Shown here in pieces: positions 24,787-33,705 of a DNA stretch of 64,000 bases. A program made the translations under genes and the position numbers. The notes below the pieces were generated by a model. That model ran no database searches. It saw only the letters and a list, made by a program, of their open reading frames with translations, and was not told where the DNA came from. Position 1 is the stretch's first letter. Each line of letters opens with the position of its first letter. The DNA lies in contig NZ_KB891893.1 of assembly GCF_000373585.1 (NCBI RefSeq), positions 35,522 to 99,521 on the forward strand. Direction: 5' to 3'. The DNA comes from Streptomyces sp. MspMP-M5. GTDB lineage: Bacteria; Actinomycetota; Actinomycetes; Streptomycetales; Streptomycetaceae.

Positions 24787-25680
24787 CTACGACGCCAGAG
24801 CGGCGCGCACCGCGTCGCCGATCCGCGGGTCCGTGAAGGCGAAACCGGACTCCAGCAGCCGCCGCGGCACGATCCGTTGACTGCCCAGCACGTCCTGTGC
24901 GAACTCCCCGAGGACGAGCCGCAGCACCGGCGCCGGCACCGTGCACAGCGTGGGGCGGCGCAGCACCCGGCCCATCACCGCCGTCGCCTCGCGGTTGGTG
25001 ACCGGCTCCGGCGCGGTGAGGTTGACCGGCCCGGACAGCCCCTCGGTGACCAGCAGATGGCGGAGCGCCGCGAGGTGGTCCCGCAGGGAGATGAAGCTCC
25101 AGTACTGGCCGCCGTCCCCGAGCCGGCCGCCCAACCCCATCCGGAACAGCGGGAAGAGCCGCCCCCAGGCCCCGCCGGAGCGCGCCACGACCAGGCCGGT
25201 CCGGGCGAAGACGGTCCGGATGCCGGCCTCCTGGGCGGGCGCCGCCGCCTCCTCCCAGGCCACGCACAGCTCCGGCAGGAAGCCCGTACCGGCCGGCGCG
25301 CGCTCGTCCGTGCGCCGGTCGCCGGTGTCGCCGTAGAAGCCGATGGCGCTGCCGCTGACGAGGACCCGCGGCGGCTCGTCCATCGCGGCCAGCGCGGTGG
25401 CCAGCGTCCGGGTGCCCAGCACCCGGCTGTCGCGGAGTTCCTGTTTGTACGCGGCCGTCCAGCGGTGGTCGGCGACGCCCGCCCCGGCGAGGTGCACCAC
25501 CGCCGCGCAGCCGGCCAGCGCGGCCGGGTCCAGCCGCCGCCCCGCGGGGTCCCAGGCCACCTCGTCGGCCGCCGCCGGCCGTCGGCGCACGAGCCGGACG
25601 ACGTCGTGGCCGTCCGCGCGCAGGTTCCGGACGAGGGCCGTGCCGATGAGTCCGGTCGAGCCGGTGATCGCGATCCGCAT
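24787..25680 (-). CDS. TIGR01777 family epimerase (YfcH-like SDR)
   Basis: A 297-residue extended SDR with MRIAITGSTGLIGTALV at the start (the glycine-rich nucleotide site), VVHLAGAGVADHRW, RVLVSGSAIGFYGDTGD with the pseudo-active-site Tyr, and the C-terminal DUF1731-type end VLGEFAQDVLGSQRIVPRRLLESGF. These define TIGR01777 (E. coli YfcH). A nucleotide-sugar-epimerase fold, with no firm substrate. It stands alone between the FAD oxidoreductase (same strand, 186 bp gap) and the DUF4240 gene. Confidence 0.92.
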   Translation of the reverse strand: MRIAITGSTGLIGTALVRNLRADGHDVVRLVRRRPAAADEVAWDPAGRRLDPAALAGCAAVVHLAGAGVADHRWTAAYKQELRDSRVLGTRTLATALAAMDEPPRVLVSGSAIGFYGDTGDRRTDERAPAGTGFLPELCVAWEEAAAPAQEAGIRTVFARTGLVVARSGGAWGRLFPLFRMGLGGRLGDGGQYWSFISLRDHLAALRHLLVTEGLSGPVNLTAPEPVTNREATAVMGRVLRRPTLCTVPAPVLRLVLGEFAQDVLGSQRIVPRRLLESGFAFTDPRIGDAVRAALAS

Positions 25681-25755
25681 GGGGCCATCCTGCCCGCAAT
25701 CCGGGGCGACGCAGGGGACCGGCCGGGACGGACCGTGCGGGACGGACGGGCGGGC

Positions 25756-26274
25756 TCAGCGGCGGAAGCGGGCCCACAGCCGGGGGAAGCGCTCGGCCAG
25801 GGCCGCGTCGTCGTCGAAGTCGAGGTAGCCGCCGAGCGGTTCCGGCGGGGCCGGCGGCAGCCGCAGGTCGGGCATGACGGCGCCGGTCAGCTGCTCGTAC
25901 GCCTCGTCGGCGGCGTAGCCCAGCTCCTCGGCGTCGCCGTCGGTCTCCTCGTCGAAGTCGCCGACGAGACGGGCGAGCTGGTCCGGATCGTCCAGCGCGC
26001 CCTCGAAGACGTGCCGGCCCTGGCCGATCAGCCAGCAGCGGAAGTAGTCGAAGGCGTCGTCGCTCGCGCCGTCCAGCATCAGGGCCGCGGCGGCCCACAG
26101 GTCCCAGGTGTAGGCGCGGTTGTAGCGTTCCTCGAAGTGGCGGGCGAAGTCGACGACGCGGTCCGGGTCGAGCCCGAGCAGCCGCTCGACCAGTGCGTCG
26201 GCCTGCTCCTCGGGGTCGTTCCCGGCGGCCGCGCGGGAGTCGTCGATCAGCTCCCAGAAGTCCGTCTCGTCCAT
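25756..26274 (-). CDS. DUF4240 protein
   Basis: A 172-residue acidic protein beginning MDETDFWELIDDSRA, the usual DUF4240 start; followed by RVVDFARHFEERYNRAYTWDLWAAAALM and SDDAFDYFRCWLIGQGRHVFEGAL. Frequent in Streptomyces, with no known function; some relatives accompany contact-dependent or immunity-type proteins. The ATG at 26274 has GGAGCGG before it. It is divergent from the sigma-like membrane protein gene, sharing a 240-bp region with it. Confidence 0.88.
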   Translation of the reverse strand: MDETDFWELIDDSRAAAGNDPEEQADALVERLLGLDPDRVVDFARHFEERYNRAYTWDLWAAAALMLDGASDDAFDYFRCWLIGQGRHVFEGALDDPDQLARLVGDFDEETDGDAEELGYAADEAYEQLTGAVMPDLRLPPAPPEPLGGYLDFDDDAALAERFPRLWARFRR

Positions 26275-26514
26275 CACCGCTCCAGCATCCGCCCTGCCGC
26301 CGCGCCCCGCACGCGGAATGCCCCGGACACGCCGGGGCGCCGTCCGGGCCGGCGGTCCGGGGCGCCGGGAGGGGTGACCCGGCGGTGACCGCGCCGGGAC
26401 TCCCTCGTTGTGCGGCATGCACGACGGCAGTACAAATCTGTCCCAATCCTCCCACCCAGCCCACCCGGCATCCCCCACCCCCGCACTCCCACTTCGTGAA
26501 GGGCGCTTACCGCC

Positions 26515-28416
26515 ATGCCCATGGACGAACGAACCCGGGCCGAGGTCGAACGCGCCGAGGCGGCCCTCGTCGAGCACTACCCGCGGCTGGTCCGCCTCGC
26601 CTATCTCGTCCTGCCCCCGTCGATGGGCCGCCACCGCAAGGTCCTCACCGCGCACGGCCTGGTGCAGCGGGCACTGCCGTGGCGCCTGCCGCGCCGGCCG
26701 GCCGGCGCGCTGCCCGCCCAGCGCGGCCCGGACGCCGGCGCCGGCTACGACCTGGTCCGCCAGCGCACCGTGGAACTGGCGCTGGCCTACGAGGACCGGC
26801 AGCGGCCCGCGGTGCTGCTGCCGACCGTGCCGTTCGTCTGGGGGCTGCGGCTCTTCCCGCGGGCCGGCGGCGCCGACGAACTCGCCCTGGACCAGGCCCT
26901 GTCGGCGGTCCCGGCCGCGGTCCGGGCCGCGCTCGGGCTGTGGCAGCTGGAGGGGCTGGACGCGGACGCGGCCCGCACCGTGCTGGCCCGGGCCGGGGTC
27001 CCGGACCCCGACGCGGCACAGCGGGCGGCGGCGCAGCTGGACCGGCGGACCGGGGCCGGGGCCGGGGCGCTGCTGAACTCCGGGGAGTTCGACCCCTGCA
27101 CCGTCCAGGCCCGGCCGACCGACCTGCTCCGCCGCCGGCAGCGGGTCCGGGCGACGGCCGCGCTGGCGGCGGTGGTGGTGGCCGGCGTGGTCGCCCTGGC
27201 GCTGCCCGCCGGCCGGCCCGCGGACGGCGGCGCGGCCCCCGTCGCCGAGCAGGCCCTCGACCCCGGCCGGCTGCTGCGCGCCCCCGACGAGCAGTGGGCC
27301 CGGACCGCCCGGGTGGACTTCACCGCCTGGCCGCCGCGCGGCCGCCAGGCCGGTGACCGGGAGCTGCTGGCGCGGGCGCTGCGGGTGTGGGCCGCGCCGC
27401 CCCCCGGCACCCGGATCGTCACGGCGGCGGACACCTCCAGCCGTCCGCCGGCCGCCCCGCCCCGGCTGCTGTACGCCGGGCTGATCGACAACGTCATGGT
27501 GGTGGTCTTCCACGACGGCGAGCGGCTGGTGCGGTACGCCGAACCGGAAGGCGCCACCCCCACTCTGCACTTCGCCCGGGTCGACAACGCCGACCTCACC
27601 TCCGCCGGCGCGCTGGTGATCGGCCGCGGCAACGGCTGGATGCGCTATCTGATCGCGCCCTGGGTCTCCGGCGTCGCGGTCCGGGACCTGCTCGCCCCGG
27701 GCGCCCCGCCGAGCGGGCTGCACCTGGCCCCGGACGGCGTCACCGACCGCATCCCGCTCCCGCCCGCGGACGGCGCCCCCTGCGGGCACTGGCCGGTGGC
27801 CGAGTTCCGCTCCTCGCCGCGGATCGACGACCGCCGCTCCTTCCTGCTGACCGACCTCGGCGACCTGGCGCCGGTGCATCTGACGTATCTGCCGCCGCCC
27901 GCGGCCGGCGGCGGGCCCGGCGAGGCCACCGGCGCCCCGGCGCTGCGCAGCTGGGCCCGTACCGCGTGCACCCTGCGGGCGCTGCGCGGCAGCGGCGTAC
28001 GGTCCGTCAACAACTGGGTCTACGCGCAGCAGGTCCTCCCCGAGGGCGGCGGCACCGCGACCTGGGTGTGCAACCGCGCCGACACCTGGCGCGGCCCCGG
28101 CCGGGCCATGGTGCAGTTCCAGACGTCGGCGGCCGGGCCGACCGACCCGGGGCGGGTGGCCGGCCGGGCCGTCGGCACGGCGGTGTGCAGCCGCTTCGGC
28201 CGGCATGTGCTCGGCGACGTCCACTGGCAGGCCAAGTCCGGGAAGTGGTACCTGCTCGCGGCGGGCAGTGGCGAGGTGTCCGCGATCGATGTGACCGGTG
28301 GGGTGCGGGCCGGCGCGGCGGCGCCGACGCTGGCGGTCCCGGCCAGCCGCGACACCCCGGTACAGGTCGCCGGCCGGCTGCGGGACGGCGGCGGGCTGCG
28401 GGCGCTGCGGCCGTAG
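26515..28416 (+). CDS. Sigma-factor-like membrane protein with extracytoplasmic domain (paralog B)
   Basis: A 633-residue protein with the same plan as the gene at 2896-4893. Residues 12-36 (VERAEAALVEHYPRLVRLAY) and 121-160 (DELALDQALSAVP plus a helix pair) look like ECF sigma regions 2 and 4. Then FDPCTVQARPTDLLRRRQ, shared almost word for word with paralog A, leads into a single membrane helix at about 212-231. The outer 400 residues have four Cys in the contexts APCGHW, TACTL, WVCNR and TAVCSR, aligned with those in paralog A. The ATG pair at 26515/26521 follows AAGGGCG. It ends near a strong terminator at 28543-28567. Membrane-tethered transcription regulation, signal sensing, or a sigma fold recruited for another task are all possible. 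Confidence 0.8.
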   Translation: MPMDERTRAEVERAEAALVEHYPRLVRLAYLVLPPSMGRHRKVLTAHGLVQRALPWRLPRRPAGALPAQRGPDAGAGYDLVRQRTVELALAYEDRQRPAVLLPTVPFVWGLRLFPRAGGADELALDQALSAVPAAVRAALGLWQLEGLDADAARTVLARAGVPDPDAAQRAAAQLDRRTGAGAGALLNSGEFDPCTVQARPTDLLRRRQRVRATAALAAVVVAGVVALALPAGRPADGGAAPVAEQALDPGRLLRAPDEQWARTARVDFTAWPPRGRQAGDRELLARALRVWAAPPPGTRIVTAADTSSRPPAAPPRLLYAGLIDNVMVVVFHDGERLVRYAEPEGATPTLHFARVDNADLTSAGALVIGRGNGWMRYLIAPWVSGVAVRDLLAPGAPPSGLHLAPDGVTDRIPLPPADGAPCGHWPVAEFRSSPRIDDRRSFLLTDLGDLAPVHLTYLPPPAAGGGPGEATGAPALRSWARTACTLRALRGSGVRSVNNWVYAQQVLPEGGGTATWVCNRADTWRGPGRAMVQFQTSAAGPTDPGRVAGRAVGTAVCSRFGRHVLGDVHWQAKSGKWYLLAAGSGEVSAIDVTGGVRAGAAAPTLAVPASRDTPVQVAGRLRDGGGLRALRP

Positions 28417-28485
28417 GCGGTGGGGGCGTGGGCGCGGGTGTGGGTGTGGGCGGGGGTGGTTCGGCGTCGGCGGCATCCGGGGAAG

Positions 28486-28567
28486 CGTCCGAGGAATCGC
28501 CCCCGGAACGTCCGAGGAATCGTCCGTGGAAACGTTCGTGGAAAACCCGACAGGAGGTGTCGGGTTT
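28486..28567 (+). terminator. Short repeat and terminator after paralog B
   Basis: CGTCCGAGGAATCG occurs at 28486-28499 and 28509-28522 (23-bp step). Then a perfect stem AAACCCGACA (28543-28552) with TGTCGGGTTT (28558-28567) around GGAGG forms a good terminator. It lies 57 bp before the SDR start, so it separates the two genes. Confidence 0.7.
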
Positions 28568-28623
28568 CGCTGTCAGGGTCGCTCTGCAACGACGGCACAG
28601 CAGGCAGCAGCGAGGAGTGACAC

Positions 28624-29658
28624 GTGACGGCGCAGGAGAACACGGCGCAGCGGGCGGCGGCGGACGGGCGGACGGTCGCCGCGGCGCCCGGCGGGCGGGC
28701 GCCCGAGGGCGATCTGACCGGGCGGGTGGCGCTGGTCGCCGGCGCCACCCGGGGCGCGGGCCGGGCGATGGCGGTGGAGCTGGGCCGGGCCGGCGCGGTG
28801 GTCTACGTCACCGGCCGCACGACCCGGGACCGCGTCAGCGAGGTCGGCCGGGCCACGGAGACCATCGAGCAGACGGCGGAGCTGGTCGACGCGGCCGGCG
28901 GTACCGGGATCGCGGTGCCCACCGACCATCTGGAGCCGGCGCAGGTCAGGGCGCTCGTCGAACGCATCGACCGGGAACAGGGGCGGCTGGACGTCCTGGT
29001 GAACAGCGTCTGGGGCGGCGACCGGCTGATCCAGTTCGACACCAAGGTGTGGGACCTGGACCTGGCCGGCGGACTGCGGATGTTCCGGCTCGGCATCGAC
29101 ACCCACGTCATCACCGGGCACTTCGCGTTGCCGCTGCTGATCCGGCGGCCCGGCGGACTGGTCGTCGAGGTCACCGACGGCACCGCCGACTTCAACCGCA
29201 CCTACCGCGACAGCCTCTGCTTCGACATCACCAAGAACGTCCCGCACCGGATCGCCTTCGGGCTCGCCAGTGAACTGCGCGAGTACGGCGGCACCGCGGT
29301 CTCGCTCACCCCGGGCTTCCTGCGCTCCGAGGAGATGCTGGACCACTTCGGCGTCACCGAGGAGACCTGGCGCGACGCGATCGCCCGGGAACCGCACTTC
29401 GCCATCGCCGAGTCTCCGGCCCTGATCGGCCGCGCGGTACGGGCCCTGGTCGCCGATCCGGACAAGGCGCGCTTCACCGGCCGGTCGCTCTCCAGCGGCC
29501 AACTGGCCAAGGAGTACGACTTCACCGACGCGGACGGCACCCGGCCGGACTGCTTCGGCTACTTCGCGGACGTGGTGCTGGGCGGCAAGGACGCGCGCCC
29601 GGAGGACTACCGCGAGGGCGTCTCCGGTCGGTCGGCGGGCTCTTCCGCCGGGGTGTAG
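28624..29658 (+). CDS. Short-chain dehydrogenase/reductase with altered active site
   Basis: A 344-residue classical SDR. The cofactor site is GRVALVAGATRGAGRAMAVELG, with a basic VTGRTTRD that favours NADP. VLVNSVWGGDRL replaces the NNAG motif. At the active site, where relatives have YxxxK, this protein reads FDITK (codons TTC GAC ATC ACC AAG at about 29221-29235), so the catalytic Tyr is Phe; a Tyr (YRD) lies six residues before it. The start GTG has GAGGAG before it. Its last 52 bp overlap the convergent WYL regulator gene. Reaction unknown. Confidence 0.88.
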   Translation: MTAQENTAQRAAADGRTVAAAPGGRAPEGDLTGRVALVAGATRGAGRAMAVELGRAGAVVYVTGRTTRDRVSEVGRATETIEQTAELVDAAGGTGIAVPTDHLEPAQVRALVERIDREQGRLDVLVNSVWGGDRLIQFDTKVWDLDLAGGLRMFRLGIDTHVITGHFALPLLIRRPGGLVVEVTDGTADFNRTYRDSLCFDITKNVPHRIAFGLASELREYGGTAVSLTPGFLRSEEMLDHFGVTEETWRDAIAREPHFAIAESPALIGRAVRALVADPDKARFTGRSLSSGQLAKEYDFTDADGTRPDCFGYFADVVLGGKDARPEDYREGVSGRSAGSSAGV

Positions 29659-30704
29659 AGCGCGGCGGCGCGGCGGGCGGCCGTCGCGAACCGCTCCCGC
29701 AGCCCGGCGGGCGCCAGTACCTCGACCTCCGGGCCGAGCCCCAGGAGTTGGGCGTAGGCGACCTCCTCGGACTCCACGGCGAGGGTGATGCGCAGCCATC
29801 CGTGGGCATCGGGCCCGTCCGCGGCCGCCGCCCGCTCCACCGCCTCGCGGGCGGCGGCCGGCTCGGTGACATGGGGGAGCTGCCGGATTCCGCGCGGGGA
29901 GAGCCGGATCAGCACCTCCTCGCGCAGCAGCGACCGCCGGAACTGCTCGGCCCGCTCGGCCCAGAACGCGGGCAGGTCGAACTCCGGATCGCGGACGAAG
30001 CGCCCGCCGCCCGCCGCGTCCCCGCCCTTGCCGCCGCCCCAGGGGGCGGCCGCCGGGACGTGCGGCTCGGCCGCGGTGAACCGGTCGACGCGGTAGACCC
30101 GGAAGCCGGCCGGCGCCGCCGCGGGCCCCCCGGGCGAATCGGCCGCCCGGGCCGCCAGATACCAGACGCCCGCCTTCAGCACGAGACCGTACGGCTCCAG
30201 CTCCCGGGCCACCTCGCGGCCGGCACGGAGATAACGGGCCGTCAGCCGACGGTCGTCCCACACCGCGTCGGCGATCACCGGCAGCAGCGCGGGCGTCTCC
30301 GGATCGTGGTACCAGCGCGGCGCGTCCAGATGGAACCGCTGGGCGGCGCCCGACGCGGCGTCCCGCAGCTCCGGCAGCAGCGCGGCGGAGACCTTCAGCC
30401 GGGCCGCGGACGCGGCGTCGGCCAGGCCCATCTCGCGCAGCGCGGAGGGCACTCCGGACAGGAAGAGCGCCTCCGCCTCGCTGCGGCCCATGCCCGTCAG
30501 CCGGGTGCGGTAGCCGCCTATCAGGCGGTAGCCCCCGGACCGGCCGCGGTCCGCGTAGACCGGCACCCCGGCCTCCGAGAGCGACAGCACGTCCCGGGCG
30601 ACGGTGCGCTCCGAGACCTCCAGCTCCCGCGCCAGCTCGCCGGCCGTCATCGACGGCCGCGACTGGAGCAGCAGCACCATTCTGATCAGCCGTGCGGCAC
30701 GCAT
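29607..30704 (-). CDS. WYL-domain DeoR/YafY-type transcriptional regulator
   Basis: A 365-residue regulator. The N-terminal winged helix is MRAARLIRMVLLLQ then TAGELARELEVSERTVARDVLSL and YADRGRSGGYRL, the DeoR/HTH_11 signature. The WYL domain is at 130-200, with YGLVLKAGVWYLAARA standing for the WYL motif, and a C-terminal WCX-like extension LLREEVLIRLSPRG...ITLAVESEEVAYAQLLGLG. WYL proteins sense ligands, often nucleotides. Its 3' end overlaps the SDR gene. I chose the ATG at 30704 because the helix-turn-helix starts directly there; no clear ribosome-binding site, so the mRNA may be leaderless. Confidence 0.9.
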   Translation of the reverse strand: MRAARLIRMVLLLQSRPSMTAGELARELEVSERTVARDVLSLSEAGVPVYADRGRSGGYRLIGGYRTRLTGMGRSEAEALFLSGVPSALREMGLADAASAARLKVSAALLPELRDAASGAAQRFHLDAPRWYHDPETPALLPVIADAVWDDRRLTARYLRAGREVARELEPYGLVLKAGVWYLAARAADSPGGPAAAPAGFRVYRVDRFTAAEPHVPAAAPWGGGKGGDAAGGGRFVRDPEFDLPAFWAERAEQFRRSLLREEVLIRLSPRGIRQLPHVTEPAAAREAVERAAAADGPDAHGWLRITLAVESEEVAYAQLLGLGPEVEVLAPAGLRERFATAARRAAALYTPAEEPADRPETPSR

Positions 30705-30793
30705 GGATCCATCATGCGGCGCACCACTGACAACGCCCCGCCGGCCACGGTCCGCGGAACGCGGAACGCAGGGCCGGCGGGACGGAAAGGGAT

Positions 30794-30836
30794 CCCGTGC
30801 GAAGACCCCGGGCGCGGAAGGTGGTCTTCGCACGGG
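30794..30836 (-). terminator. aceE terminator
   Basis: A perfect 14-bp stem, CCCGTGCGAAGACC (30794-30807) with GGTCTTCGCACGGG (30823-30836), around a 15-base loop, 71 bp past the aceE stop. Among the strongest hairpins in the window. Confidence 0.85.
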
Positions 30837-30906
30837 AGATCGTGGGCGGGCGGCACCCGGTGTCGGCCGGGCCCGCGCCGCCTTGAGGGCCCCGTGCGGC
30901 CCGGGC

Positions 30907-33597
30907 TCAGAGCCCGTAGCGCTCGCGGGCCTCCTTGACCGCCTCCGGCTTGACGTCCCCGCGCCGGGCCAGGGCCGCCAGCGCCTGGACGACCACCGAC
31001 TGCGGGTCGACACCGAAGTGCCGGCGGGCCGCCTCACGGGTGTCGGACAGGCCGAAGCCGTCCGTCCCGATGGAGGTCCAGTCCTGCTCGACCCACGGGG
31101 CGATCTGGTCCGGGACCGCCCGCATCCAGTCGCTCACCGCGACGACCGGGCCGGGCGCACCGGCCAGCGCACGGGTGACGTACGGGATGCGGTCCTCGCC
31201 CTCCAGGCGGGCCGCGTCGCACTCCAGGGCGTCGCGGCGCAGCTCCGTCCAGGACGGCGCGGACCACACGTCCGCCGCCACGCCCCAGTCGGCGGCCAGC
31301 AGTTGCTGCGCCTCCAGGGCCCAGTGGATCGCGGTGCCGGAGGCCAGCAGCTGGAGCCGCGGGACCTCGGTGCCCTCGATGGCGGTGGCCTCCTTGAAGC
31401 GGTAGAGGCCCTTGAGAATGCCCTCCTCGACACCCTCCGGCATCGGCGGCTGCACCTTGGTCTCGTTGTAGACCGTCAGGTAGTAGAAGACGTCCTCGCC
31501 GGCGGGGTGGGCTTCCGTCGCGCCGTACATCCGGCGCAGGCCCTCCTTGACGATCACCGCCACCTCGTAGGCGAACGCCGGGTCGTACGAGAGCGCCGCC
31601 GGGTTGGTGGAGGCGATCAGGTGCGAGTGGCCGTCGGCGTGCTGGAGGCCCTCACCGGTCATCGTCGTGCGGCCGGCGGTGGCGCCGATCACGAAGCCGC
31701 GGCCCAACTGGTCGGCGAGCGCCCAGAACTGGTCGGCGGTCCGCTGCCAGCCGAACATCGAGTAGAAGATGTAGAACGGGATCATCGGCTCGCCGTGCGT
31801 CGCGTACGACGTCGCGGCGGCGGTGAAGTCGGCCAGCGAACCGGCCTCGGTGATGCCCTCGTTGAGGATCTGGCCGTTCTTGGCCTCCTTGTACCAGAGC
31901 AGCTGGTCCCGGTCGACCGGGTCGTAGGTCGCGCCCTTGGGGGAGTAGAGGCCGGCGGTCGGGAAGAGCGACTCCATGCCGAAGGTGCGGGCCTCGTCCG
32001 GGACGATCGGGACCCAGCGCTTGCCGGTCTCCTTGTCCCGCATCAGGTCCTTGATCAGCCGGACGAACGCCATGGTGGTGGCGATCTCCTGGCTGCCGGA
32101 GCCCTTCTTCAGCGCGTCGAAGTTCTTGTCGGCGGGCATCGGCAGCGGCTTGGCCACGACCTGCCGGGCCGGGGCCGGGCCGTCCAGGGCGGCGCGCCGG
32201 GTGCGCAGGTACCGCATCTCCGGGGAGTCCTCGGCCGGGCGCCAGTACGGCACCAGGTCGCCCTCCAACGCGCTGTCCGGGATGGGGAGTTCGAGCAGGT
32301 CCCGCATGGTGCGGAACTCCGCCATCGTCAGCTTCTTCATCTGGTGGTTGGCGTTGCGGGACTCGAAGCCCGTGCCGAGGGTGTAGCCCTTGACGGTCTG
32401 CGCCAGGATGACCGTCGGCGCGCCCTTGTGCTCGACGGCGGCCCGGTACGCGGCGTACACCTTGCGCGGCTCGTGGCCGGCGCGGGAGGTCTGGAACAGC
32501 TCCAGCAGCTTGGCGTCGGAGAGCTGCGCGCCGAGCGCCTTCAGGGCGTCGCTCGCACCGAAGAAGTGCTCGCGCAGATAGGCGGCGTCGCGGGTGGCGT
32601 ACGTCTGGAACTGCGCGTCCGGGGTCTCGCGCAGCCGCTGCAGCAGCACACCGTCGGTGTCGAGCGCGAAGACCTCGTCCCAGGCCCGGCCCCACAGGGC
32701 CTTGACGACGTTCCACCCGGCGGCGCGGAACTGGGCCTCCAGCTCCTGCACGATCTTGAAGTTGGGGCGGACCGGGCCGTCCAGGCGCTGCAGGTTGCAG
32801 TTGATGACGAAGGTGAGGTTGTCCAGCCCCTCGCGGCCGGCCAGCGCCAGGGCGGCGGTCGACTCCGGCTCGTCCATCTCGCCGTCGCCGAGGAACGCCC
32901 ACACGTGCGAGTTCGCGGTGTCCTTGATGCCGCGGTGCTCCAGGTAGCGGTTGAAGCGCGCCTGGTAGATCGCGGAGAGCGGGCCGAGGCCCATGGAGAC
33001 GGTGGGGAACTCCCACAGCCAGGGCAGCCGCCGCGGGTGCGGGTACGAGGGCAGGCCCTCGCCGCCGGCCTCCTGGCGGAAGTGGTCCAGCTGCTCCTCG
33101 GTGAGCCGGCCTTCGAGGAAGGCGCGGGCGTAGATGCCGGGGGAGGCGTGGCCCTGGATGTAGAGCTGGTCGCCGGAGCCGTCGCCCTCCTTGCCGCGGA
33201 AGAAGTGCTGGAAGCCGGTCTCGTACAGCCAGGCCGCCGAGGCGAAGGTCGCGATGTGGCCGCCCAGGCCGAGCTTGGAGCCGCGGGTCACCATGGCCGC
33301 CGCGTTCCAGCGGTTCCAGGCGGTGATCCGGGCCTCCAGGGCCTCGTCACCGGGGAACTCCGGCTCGGCGGAGGTCGGGATGGTGTTGACGTAGTCCGTC
33401 TCCAGCAGCGAGGGCAGGTCGGTGCCCTCGGTGTGGGCGGTGTGCTCCAGGGCGCGGCGCATCAGGTACGCGGCGCGATGCGGGCCCGCTGCCTTGGTGA
33501 CGGCGTCCAGCGACTCGCGCCACTCGGCCGTCTCCTCGGGGTCGCGGTCCGGGAGCTGGTCGAGCTGGCTGTACGGCAGGCGCACGGGATCGGGCAT
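30907..33597 (-). CDS. aceE: Pyruvate dehydrogenase E1 component (homodimeric AceE)
   Basis: An 896-residue thiamine-diphosphate enzyme that decarboxylates pyruvate and acetylates the lipoyl domain of E2. Features: GLGGHIATFASAAWLYETGFQHFF, LYIQGHASPGIYARAFLEGRL, the TPP motif GDGEMDEPES...NLTFVINCNLQ, and the C-terminal transketolase-like end. Its length is normal for the single-chain actinobacterial/enterobacterial type. GTG/ATG choice: it begins MPDPVRLPYSQLDQLPDRDPEET at 33597 behind AAAGGGG. The upstream region holds a 17-bp palindrome and an FCD-GntR gene. Confidence 0.97.
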   Translation of the reverse strand: MPDPVRLPYSQLDQLPDRDPEETAEWRESLDAVTKAAGPHRAAYLMRRALEHTAHTEGTDLPSLLETDYVNTIPTSAEPEFPGDEALEARITAWNRWNAAAMVTRGSKLGLGGHIATFASAAWLYETGFQHFFRGKEGDGSGDQLYIQGHASPGIYARAFLEGRLTEEQLDHFRQEAGGEGLPSYPHPRRLPWLWEFPTVSMGLGPLSAIYQARFNRYLEHRGIKDTANSHVWAFLGDGEMDEPESTAALALAGREGLDNLTFVINCNLQRLDGPVRPNFKIVQELEAQFRAAGWNVVKALWGRAWDEVFALDTDGVLLQRLRETPDAQFQTYATRDAAYLREHFFGASDALKALGAQLSDAKLLELFQTSRAGHEPRKVYAAYRAAVEHKGAPTVILAQTVKGYTLGTGFESRNANHQMKKLTMAEFRTMRDLLELPIPDSALEGDLVPYWRPAEDSPEMRYLRTRRAALDGPAPARQVVAKPLPMPADKNFDALKKGSGSQEIATTMAFVRLIKDLMRDKETGKRWVPIVPDEARTFGMESLFPTAGLYSPKGATYDPVDRDQLLWYKEAKNGQILNEGITEAGSLADFTAAATSYATHGEPMIPFYIFYSMFGWQRTADQFWALADQLGRGFVIGATAGRTTMTGEGLQHADGHSHLIASTNPAALSYDPAFAYEVAVIVKEGLRRMYGATEAHPAGEDVFYYLTVYNETKVQPPMPEGVEEGILKGLYRFKEATAIEGTEVPRLQLLASGTAIHWALEAQQLLAADWGVAADVWSAPSWTELRRDALECDAARLEGEDRIPYVTRALAGAPGPVVAVSDWMRAVPDQIAPWVEQDWTSIGTDGFGLSDTREAARRHFGVDPQSVVVQALAALARRGDVKPEAVKEARERYGL

Positions 33598-33688
33598 GGG
33601 TGGCCCCTTTCCGGACGGGTGGGAATGCGAGTTCGGCAGGCATTCGGCAGGCAGGGGTGTCGCGCCCCAGTCCTCGACGATAACTCTC

Positions 33689-33705
33689 TGATCGATGATC
33701 GATCA
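33689..33705. promoter_or_regulatory. 17-bp perfect palindrome upstream of aceE
   Basis: TGATCGATGATCGATCA: eight-base arms TGATCGAT/ATCGATCA around one central base, 92 bp before the aceE start. Its size and promoter position fit the operator of a dimeric regulator, and an FCD-type GntR is encoded just beyond. Pairing of the two is inference. Confidence 0.6.

Noticed and set aside
22135..26388. 1400-codon plus-strand frame
   Set aside because: An out-of-frame shadow of the NsdA-like gene continuing antisense through the FAD oxidoreductase, epimerase and DUF4240 genes; Arg/Pro-rich without motifs.
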